A stretch of 64,000 nucleotides of DNA from Puccinia triticina. Its lineage: Eukaryota > Basidiomycota > Pucciniomycetes > Pucciniales > Pucciniaceae. Location: NCBI RefSeq assembly GCF_026914185.1, contig NC_070567.1:5916001-5980000 (forward strand), in the 5' to 3' direction. Under the pieces are notes generated by a model that was not told where the DNA came from, did no database searches, and worked only from the letters and a program-made list of their open reading frames with translations. Positions 56,008 through 64,000 of the stretch are shown here, piece by piece; positions within the stretch are counted from its first letter, which is position 1; each line of letters opens with the position of its first letter. A program made the translations under genes and the position numbers.

Positions 56008-58018
56008 AGGAATATCTGAAAGATGCACATAAAATCATTGGAGTTGAGAAGGGAAATGATCAAATGCTGGGGCAGCAAATGGTGTTAGTATAATTCTGGT
56101 TTCAAAGTTTGTTGACATATTGCTGACTTGTATCTCTTGGAAAATTGATTTTAGATTACCAGGTTTCTTGTATGAAATTGGTGAACCAGGGCAAGAAGGT
56201 CGGGCACGCATGCTGCTTGAACATTGCTTCTCTTTCTGGTTGGCGTTTGGAGAACTTGCAAAATTTAATGTGAACACAGGAGGGCTTAAAGATATAAATA
56301 GCTTTGTGCCAAGGGCACTTTCAAAATGGAAGTTGCTGTATGTCATGAATCACACTATTCATTGAAAACAAATACAAGAAGCTGATGTGTGTCTATATAT
56401 ATTGATATACATTATTATAATTCTATTCATATGAAACAGTTGGGTAGAGGAGTTCATGAACAAGGTGTAAGCTTCTTATTTGAAAATATATCACAAATAT
56501 TCATCAATTTATAGAACTTGCTGATTTGTTGATGGGTTGCTTCTAGTTCCTTGACAGAAATTTATGAATATTTGACTTCTCTATATAAAGCCAATGAGTA
56601 CAATCGAAATGAATTTAAAAATCATTTGAAGTGATTCAGATTCCACGTTTTGAAAATCTAGGGTGCAAATTCAAGCACAGGTATTGAAAATTACTGATTT
56701 GTTTGATCCACCAACCCTTATCTACTTGGAAGCCTTCATTTGAGATTAGGTAGCATTGGAGCACCTGGAAGGGATAATTGGGCCAAAAATCTGATCAAGC
56801 AAAGTATCCATTACTTTGGACTGTCAGGGATTCCTTTGTATGTTCCTTTGTCATTCATCAAACTTCTAATCCTGAAAAGTATTGATTGATTTGAATTCTG
56901 CGTTCCTAATTTATTACTTTCAAAGAAAATATAAGCATTCATATACTCAATATGGCTTGGATTTTTTTGCAACTGAAGTGATGATAGACATCAATAAATT
57001 AATGTATGTATTGCATCAAACTGTCTTTGCTTCTCAAAAACCTAATCTTAACATGTGGTTGACCATTTTCAAATAGTCTTTCTGGATACTCGGAGAAAAA
57101 CAAGGCTCCTCTTGAAAGCTTGGGATTAGATGAAGGTGGCTATAACACGTAAATTGAATGCAGAGCTGGAATGGATACTAAGATGTTCTAAATAACTTCA
57201 GTTCATGATCTCCAAAGCGTGGATCCAGAAGAGATTCTGAAAAAAATGCAAGTCTTTCTGTTTCCAATTCACAAGAAAGCCTTCTTACCTGGAGAAGAAA
57301 TTTCCTGACATTACAATGGGAAACTTGTAGGTCATTGGAAGAATTGCTTCAATGGGCACCAAAGATTCTTGGGTATAGAAATGATTCAACATTGGAGGAG
57401 GCTCTGAAGATACACCTAGGGTAGGTTGGATTTTAAACTTCAAAGTGTGACTGGAGTAGAAATGTGATGAAATTTCATATTCCCAATCTTGAATGGAATA
57501 ATTGATCTGGATCACCTTTATCAAATTTCAGACTCATGAGGCATGCAATGGGAACCCCTGGGGAGAAAGATTGGCCAAGGAAACCACTTATATCTATATC
57601 CAAGCTGCTGGATTGTCATGGAGTGTTAGTTTTTTCCATGATTGATTTCCTTACAATGATTTTCCCATTCAAGTTTTTTTCCTTCTTCTCTATATTCTTT
57701 CTCAGGAGATCTTCAAGATCATATCATGGCCCTAAGGAAGAGCATATTTTTATAAGCTCTGTGAAGAAGGATTTCATGCTTCGGTTTGTACAGTACCTCA
57801 ATTCAAGCTCACAAAAATGAAATAGGATCTAATCAGAGAACAATCTTTTGTTGCATTTAAAACAGAAAAGAGGCAGAAGCAATGGAAAAAATGTGAGTCT
57901 TTAACCTCTGGTGGTGCATTTGTTTTTTTTTATATAACTGAATCCTTCAAAACCCTCTTGTTTCAGGTCCTTGGTGGATTATCTTAGACACGAAGCTAGG
58001 GAAGCGGCACTGAGATAG
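56008..58018 (+). pseudogene. 3' part of the interrupted secreted-protein gene
   Basis: After the target duplication the split exon resumes (EEYLKDAHKIIGVEKGND, ending 56081). Further exon-like blocks are 56155-56337 (LPGFLYEIGEPGQEGRARML and onward), a short WVEEFMNK exon, SLTEIYEYLTSLYKANEYNR, SIGAPGRDNWAKNLIKQS, KYKHSYTQYGLDFFATEV, LSGYSEKNKAPLESLGLDE, SLEELLQWAPKILGYRND, MRHAMGTPGEKDWPRKPL, RSSRSYHGPKEEHIFISS, DLIREQSFVAFKTEKRQ and a last exon SLVDYLRHEAREAALR ending at TAG 58016-58018. This side looks well preserved. An I-G-x-P-G motif recurs. No known family recognised; the signal peptide upstream marks it as secreted. Confidence 0.6.
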
Positions 58019-58590
58019 GCCCCTTGCCCATCTCAGAACCACACTGTCTCAAAACAAGCTTGGTAGAATTTGAGGTAAAAAGCTCTGGTTCTCAAAGTGA
58101 AAATCCTTAAATCATATATGATTTAAGGATATTCACCAACATCCAACATATTGCTCAACTTCAAAATTGTCCAAAGGAAGAGTAGATACAAAGGGATAGA
58201 TCAACAAAAACCCTCCATGGTATGACAAGATCATTATTCATCCTCATCCCAGCACCCATGGCCACTGTTTTCTTCATGACTTATCCTTATCCCAGCACCC
58301 ATGGCCACTGTTTTCTTCATCATTAATCCTTATCCCAGCACCCATGACCACTGTTTTCTTCCCTTATCCCCACACCTATGGCCTCTGATCTCCATCTTAC
58401 CAGAACGAGATCAATTGTCCAGGTGCTTGGACAAATTGGCGTGATTGTTGCTAGCAGGCACAGCCGTGTGTCATGTGTGGATAATCAGAGCGTAATTGAT
58501 CAATCCCATGCGCCCGGTCTGCACTGGCCATGAGTGGGCGGAGAGTGCGCGGCCTGCACGTGATCATCCCCGGCGTGTCCTGGCCCCTCT
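58019..58590. other. Intergenic with a 45-bp tandem repeat
   Basis: At about 58239-58390 a unit containing TTATCCCAGCACCCATGGCC and ACTGTTTTCTTC is repeated three to four times. No gene recognised. Confidence 0.5.
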
Positions 58591-58899
58591 CAGAGCATCT
58601 CCACCCGGGGAGGTAAACCGGGTTGCTATCCCGCGTTTACCAACCCAAACCCAAAAAACACCACCCACCCGGGGTGGCAAATGAGTTTCCATTTTGCCTC
58701 CGGAGGTAAAAATCGGCATCGGGTTGCTACATATAATGGCAACCCAATAGCAACTGGATAGCAACTCCTCCTGGCTCATCCCCCCTCAACACTCATCAAC
58801 TCAAGTGCATAGACATGACATACAACAACCCAAAAGGTAAGTTTTACATCAACAAGTAATAAAAAAAACAAAAATCAACCTATGAGAGCTATCAACAAC

Positions 58900-59345
58900 T
58901 GTATTCCAGTCATTGAAAGCTTGACTATTGACGACTGGCTTTACAGGTCATCAAAAGCTTTGTCAGCTATACCGGTCATCAAGAGCTTTACAAAACTCTT
59001 GATGACCGGTATAACCGGTTGTCCATAGCTTTGCAAGCTATCGATGACCGGTTCAAGAGCTTGCAAAGCTATGGACAACCAGTTATACCGGTCATCGAGA
59101 TATAACTGGTCGTCCATAGCTTTGCAAGCTATTGACGGCTGGATATAACGGTCATCGATAGGTTTGCAAGCAATCGACGACTGGTTTTAACGGTAATCGA
59201 TAGTTTTGCAAGCTATTGAGGACCGATTATAATGGTTGTCAATAGTTTTCACTCAACGATTGGTCATATCATCAATAGCTTTGCAAGCTATCGACGACCG
59301 GTTATAATGGTCATGGACGGCTTTGCAAGCTACCAATGACCATCT
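58900..59345. repeat. Palindromic array related to GACCGGT
   Basis: Repeated GACCGGT..ACCGGTCATC dyads alternate with AGCTTTGCAAGCTAT palindromes, about 30-40 bp per unit. The core is the same as in the 9.9-11.2 kb array but the spacers differ. Confidence 0.65.
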
Positions 59346-60059
59346 ACATATATAAGGCTTTTAATGGGTCATGAAGGAGTGTGTTGGGGTGCTTCCGTAT
59401 GCAAATATTATAGCAACCACGGGTGCGTGCCAGAGCCGCGCGGGTTGCTATATGGTTTTGCAAGCGCGTCTGGGCACTTACCCAACTCCCGCTTGGCCGA
59501 GTGCCTCCGGGGGTTGGGTATGTGCCCAGCGGGCTTGATCGGGCAGGTTGCGCGGGGGGCAGAGCTTGGCACACAGCCAAGTCCCGCTTGGCCAAGATCA
59601 AGCTCTGGGCTGATGGGATCTGTGACTTGGCATGCAACACGCCGGTCATCAGACGCCGGCCCTTGTCTCTGCCTCGAAAGCCAAGAACAATGTGCCCTCA
59701 AGGAGGGGAAACGTTCTCCCTTCTCGACATCGCACATCGGACATCAACAAGGGAGCTTTTACTTCTCAATGGCCGGTCTGTAGGCTGTCATTGGGGAGGA
59801 AAGACTCCCTTCGCGGTGGTCAATACTTGTATTGATCATCAGGAAGGGAGTCTTCCCTTCTCAATGACCAGTTTGTAGACCGACCATCGAGGAGGGAAAC
59901 TTCTCTCCTTGATGGCCGGCACAGCGTTTGGCGTGCGTGGCACCCTTGCTTGAACTCGGCCTAGCGGGGCTTTGTCCCGAACCACCCCAACTTTGGACTG
60001 TGCCAAGCGGGGGTTGGATGTGTGCCACCCACGCTTTAGGATCGGCCAAGCTGGTTTTA

Positions 60060-60424
60060 GAGCATCCGCATCCGTTGCTAAGTTAGTCTGGACTAACTAG
60101 CTTGGATTACGGTCGGACTAAGCTAATCCGAGTGGCCGACCGCATCGGCGTAGATTGGGAGGTCCGAGGCTATCGGAGATTATGTGATTAGGTGCCTGTA
60201 TGGTATGTGTTTGGCACCTAAACACATAGAGTTCATGCCATTGAGCATGATGCATATTCATTTTATAGGTTAGTCCGAGGACTAGTGGGGGCTAGATTTA
60301 TACCCCACTAGCTCCAAACCAAGCTCCGGGTCAAGTTGATCCCCGGTTAATCCAACCCGATGCGGTTGCGGGGTCGAACTAAGTGCCCTAATCCGGGCTA
60401 ACTTAGCGCCCGGTGCGGATGGTC
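60060..60424. mobile_element. Harbinger-type MITE with TTA target duplication
   Basis: 365 bp. The left end GAGCATCCGCATCCGTTGCT and the reverse-complemented right end GACCATCCGCACCGGGCGCT both lead into AAGTTAG. TTA flanks both sides (60057-60059 and 60425-60427). It is nested inside the larger inverted-repeat element. Confidence 0.75.
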
Positions 60425-60573
60425 TTAGGGTCGGCCACGCGCGCTTGGCCTTTTTTCGGCCGAACTTTGGTGAGTGCCCAGACGCACTTGCAACACCATA
60501 TGCAAAACATGAGTTGCCATTGCGGTGTTTTAGCAACCCGAGTTTACATACCTCCCCGGGTGGAGATGCTCTG

Positions 60574-61151
60574 AAGTGCAGTGCAGTGGCAGGCCACTAT
60601 CCCGCGGAGCGAATCGAGGCCAAGCGAGCAATATTCCTCCAGAGGCTGTCATCCAGACCCTCGGAGATGCTGTCTGCTCTGTGCAAGACCAGCCACACTG
60701 AGCCCAAGCCGCTCCCTGCTGCCCTACACAGCCACTCTGGCCCGGCTGGAGAGGACGGTCGTGTGCACGCAGACAGAGCCAAGCAAGAGCCAGCGGGAAG
60801 GGGAGATGTTCTGGACCCACCCCCTCCACACACAACCAAAGCCGAGCCAGCCAAGTTAATGCTGGGGCTCTCTCTTTCAGGGGCTGTCAGGGACTGCTGA
60901 GGCATGTTCGCGTGGAACGTTCCAACCACTCCTCTTTGAAGATCGTGGACACGGCCGCCAGAGATTTCGGAGCCAACAAATGCATTACGAAGCCATGCAA
61001 ATAAAACGGGATGTAATAGATTACTACTCTCAACCAAAAATCAATCTACGTCGGTTTTTATATATATGTAAGGATATATATATATATATTAAGCGGAGTC
61101 AAAAGAACGGTGCTTCTTCTTCGTGGAAGGGGGGGAGGAGGAAGAGAGACT
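60574..61151. other. Downstream region of alpha-tubulin
   Basis: No separate gene recognised. A TA microsatellite at about 61076-61090 lies just after the tubulin stop. Confidence 0.45.
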
Positions 61152-62838
61152 CTAGTATTCGCCCACGTCCTCTTCATCGCCGCCGTCCAGGCCGACCTCC
61201 TCGTAGTCCTTCTCGAGCGCGGCCAAGTCCTCACGGGCCTCGGAGAACTCGCCCTCTTCCATGCCTTCGCCGACATACCTACAAGGAAAGAGGCGACGTT
61301 CAGTTAAGGCGTGGGAGAGAGGAAAAGAGAAAGGGGGGACGGACCAATGGACGAAGGCGCGTTTGGAGTAGAGCAAGTCGAACTTGTGGTCGAGTCTGCT
61401 CCAGGCGGCAGCGATGGCGGTGGTGTTGCTGAGCATGCACAAGCTGCGACTGACTTTGGCGGTGTCTGAGCCGGGCACGCACGCGGGGGCCTCGTTACAG
61501 ATACCGAGCTTGAAGCCGGTCGGGCACCAGTCGACGAACTGGATGGTGCGCTTGGTCTTGATGGTGGCGACGGCGGCATTGGCGTCTCTGGGGACGACAT
61601 CCCCGCGGTAGAGGAGGGCACAGGACATGTATTTGCCCTGGCGGGGGTCGCACTTGACCATCTGGTTGTTGGGCTCGAAGCAGGACATGGTCATCTCGGC
61701 GACGCTGTTGGATTCGTGGAAGGCTTTCTCGGCGGAGATGATGGGGGCATAGGTGGCCAGGGGGAAGTGGATGCGGGGGAAGGGGACGAGGTTGGTCTGG
61801 AACTCGTTGAGGTCGACGTTCAGGCTGCCGTCGAAGCGCAAGGAGGCGGTGACGGAGGAGACGACCTGGGCGATGAGCCTGTTGAGGTTGGTGAACCCGG
61901 GGGACTGGACGCCGAGGTTCTTGCGACAGATGTCGTAGATGGCCTCGTTGTCGACCATGAAGGAACAGTCGACGTGTTCGAGGGTGGTGTGGGTGGTGAG
62001 GACGGAGTTGTAGGGCTCGACGACCGAGCTGGACATCTTCGGGGCCGGGTAGACGGCGAACTCGAGCTTGGACTTCTTGCCGTAGTCGGCACTGAGTCTC
62101 TCGAGGAGGAGGGCGCCGAAGCCGGAGCCGGTGCCGCCGCCGAAGGAGTGGAAGACGAAGAAGCCCTGGAGGCCGGTGCAGTTGTCGGCCAGCTTTCGGA
62201 TGCGGTCCATGGAGATGTCGATGAGCTCCTTTCCGACGGTGTAGTGGCCCCGAGCGTAGTTGTTGGCGGCATCTGTTTGGGAGATGGATGTCAGGGGGGG
62301 GGGGGGGGGGGGATGGAGGTGGTGGAAAGAGAGACAGATACACACCTTCTTTGCCGGTGACGAGGGTTTCGGGGTGGAAGAGGCTCCGGTAGGTTCCGGT
62401 GCGGACCTCGTCGACGACGTTGGGTTCCAAGTCGATGTAGATGCTCCTGCGATGGGGAGCGGGGTCAGCATGGGCGCGATGGATGGATGGATGGATCGAT
62501 TGATCGATCGGACTGACCTGGGCACGTATTTCCCCGCGCCGGTCTCGCTGAAGAAGGTGCTGAAGCCGTCGTCCCCCCTGGCGGTGGGCGAGGTGATTTT
62601 TCCGTCGGGGCTCAAGCCTGGAGAGGAGGGGGTGTCAGCAAGCTTCGGTGGAGGGGGTGAGAGGAAGAGGAAGGCTGCTGACCATGTTCGATCGTGTAGA
62701 GTTCCCCTGGAATGGGAATGGGAATGGGGGTGGTCAGGAGCTGTTTGGGAGTGTATGTGTGGTGGCTGGGGACTCACAGCATGCGTTTCCGAGCTGGCAG
62801 CCGGCCTGGCCGACGTGCAAGCTGATGACTTCACGCAT
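61152..62838 (-). CDS. TUB1: Alpha-tubulin
   Basis: GTP-binding subunit of microtubules. Exons 62838-62778, 62706-62683, 62617-62518, 62446-62346, 62272-61345 and 61278-61152 join in phase to 446 residues. The start is [20 protein letters not shown]. The GTP loop [17 protein letters not shown] is intact, and the C-terminus ends in [10 protein letters not shown] with the terminal tyrosine of tyrosinated alpha-tubulins. Exon 2 is only 24 bp. Residue 40, the acetylated lysine of many alpha-tubulins, is Thr here (loop [12 protein letters not shown]). It shares a 255-bp divergent promoter region with the kinase gene. Confidence 0.97.
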
Positions 62839-63093
62839 GGTGTGGAGTGGAGTGGAGTGGAGTGGAGTGGAGTGGGGGTGGTAGTGGTAGTGGTACTCGG
62901 CAGACTCCCGTATGAGCTACGACGGGGTGGACGAGTGGGTGGGTGGCTGCTGGGGTGGGGCACTGGCGATCGAGCGGAGTACTATGTACACAGAACCCAG
63001 CACAAGCATACCCAGCAGCCTGCCCCCGCCACAAGCATCCCCACCCCCCTCAAACCCAGCCGCCCTCCACCCCACTCCTTGAGCCACCACACC
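62839..63093. promoter_or_regulatory. Divergent promoter region, alpha-tubulin and kinase
   Basis: 255 bp separate the two opposed start codons, so this must hold both 5' regions. It contains a GGAGT pentamer repeat next to the tubulin start. No specific factor site was identified. Confidence 0.5.
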
Positions 63094-64000
63094 ATGAACA
63101 CCGACGGCAGCGCGGCACGGCTCCAGCCAGGCACGAGGGTCCAGGTGGGCAAGTATGTCGTCCAGGTCGACCAGTTCCTCAGCGAAGGTGCGCCCACACC
63201 CACACCCACACCACCCACCCAGCCAGGCTGACTGACTCGCTGCTCGCTCCCCAGGCGGATTCGCCCATGTCTACGTCGTCAGCCTGCTCGCCCCGGCCTC
63301 CGTCCCCGGATTCCCGCCCGCCCAGAACAGATTCGTCCTCAAGCGCATGGCCGTCCCCGACAAGCCCGCACTCGGCGAGGTGCGCAGGGAGGTCGACGTC
63401 ATGAAGCAGCTCCGCCCACACAAACACATCGTCTGCTTCATCGAAGCCTCCGCCTCATCCATCCCACACACCCCCGCCTACGAGATATTCATCCTCATGG
63501 AATGGTGTCCAGGCCAGTCCACCCCAGCCATCATCCATCACACACTACACACACTCATCATCATCATCATCCTCCCCTCAACAGGCGGCGGAATCATCGA
63601 CCTCCTCAACTCCCGTCTCCAGAACAGGCTCACAGAGTCAGAGATCCTCAAGATATTCAGCGACACCGTCGCCGCAGTCGCCCACATGCACAGCCAGAAC
63701 CCCGTGCTCATCCACAGAGACCTCAAGGTACACCATCCCACCCCTCCCCAAAGAAAAAAACAACTAGCCGCTGACACACATCCAGGTCGAAAACATCCTC
63801 CTCGCAGCTCCCAACCTCTACAAGCTCTGCGACTTCGGATCCACCACCACCCCGGCACCCCGGCCACCCCAGTCATCCGCCGAAATCAGAGCCCTCGAGG
63901 CCGATCTCAACAAACACACCACCCTCCAGTACCGCGCACCAGAGATGGTCGACGTCTGGAGTCGGAAGGGCGTCACGGAAAAAGCTGGTCGGCTGTGCCA
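63094..64000 (+). CDS. Ark/Prk (NAK)-family serine/threonine kinase, 3' end outside window
   Basis: Kinases of this family (yeast Ark1/Prk1, animal AAK1/GAK) phosphorylate endocytic and actin-patch proteins. Exons are 63094-63187, 63255 to about 63508, 63585-63727 and 63786 onward. Motifs are the Gly-rich loop SEGGFAHVYVV, VLKRM with the ATP lysine, HRDLKVEN (diagnostic for this family), CDFGSTTT and YRAPEM. After EWCPG the intron appears to start GC; using the nearby GT would drop two residues from the expected CPGGGIIDLL, so a GC-AG intron is favoured. The reading frame is open at the window end. Confidence 0.9.

Larger units (their letters stand above)
58591..60573. mobile_element. Inverted-repeat element with Harbinger-like termini
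   Basis: The left end begins CAGAGCATCTCCACCCGGGG and the right end, reverse complemented, begins with the same 20 bases; both continue AGGTA and, after a small offset, GGGTTGCTA. GAGCATCTCCA is common at PIF/Harbinger termini. I could not find a matching 3-bp duplication. The interior holds a palindromic array, GC-rich noncoding sequence and a nested MITE; no transposase. Confidence 0.6.

Noticed and set aside
61495..62430. Long Arg/Pro-rich frames overlapping alpha-tubulin on both strands
   Set aside because: They are alternative-frame shadows of a GC-rich tubulin exon whose own frame matches alpha-tubulin throughout.

Overview
This is nuclear DNA of a filamentous fungus. It is probably a basidiomycete and possibly a rust (Pucciniales). 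The evidence is that the genes carry several short GT-AG introns (about 50-110 bp), the conserved proteins are fungal in type (HEM2, Zuotin, LCB1, URA5, alpha-tubulin, an Ark/Prk-type kinase), and intergenic DNA is packed with class I and class II transposons. The species cannot be fixed from the sequence alone.

Layout. 1-4.4 kb holds no recognisable gene, with two TA-flanked MITEs. 4.4-8.9 kb carries HEM2 (+) and an Ecm11-like gene (-). 9.5-11.5 kb is a foldback element filled with a palindromic GACCGGTC array. 12.1-16.05 kb is an intact hAT transposon with an exact 8-bp target duplication and a 12-exon transposase gene. 16.2-17.5 kb is a fragment of a sugar-transporter gene between inverted repeats. 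18.2-27.7 kb is an old non-autonomous hAT split by a young Ty3/Gypsy element with near-identical LTRs. 29.5-33.2 kb is a two-gene PIF/Harbinger element. 33.4-39.4 kb is a 6-kb element with about 0.5-kb minisatellite terminal inverted repeats and an 8-bp target duplication. 39.6-47.7 kb is a gene-rich block: Zuotin (+), LCB1 (-), URA5 (-). 49.5-58.0 kb is a many-exon gene for a predicted secreted protein, cut by a complete 4.8-kb Mutator-like element (MULE) with a 9-bp target duplication. 58.6-60.6 kb is another inverted-repeat element with a nested Harbinger-type MITE. 61.1-64 kb holds alpha-tubulin (-) and a kinase (+, cut by the window end), transcribed divergently.

The most notable system is the MULE at 51186-55998. 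Its six-exon gene joins without a break into a 1164-residue protein. In order it has a GCM/WRKY-like zinc DNA-binding region, a Mutator-type DDE transposase core, AT-hook-like motifs and a C-terminal domain resembling a ubiquitin-specific protease, with Cys, His and Asp boxes in the expected order. It has inserted 8 bp inside an exon of the secreted-protein gene. Second in interest is the Gypsy element. It carries a 77-nt antisense copy of what looks like a whole tRNA-Tyr behind its 5' LTR, five copies of a hairpin module containing a GTAAGT 5' splice-site consensus, and an Asp-to-Asn change in the reverse-transcriptase catalytic motif.

Exon models were built by hand from splice consensus, reading phase and family resemblance. 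All database comparisons are from memory of protein families; nothing was searched.
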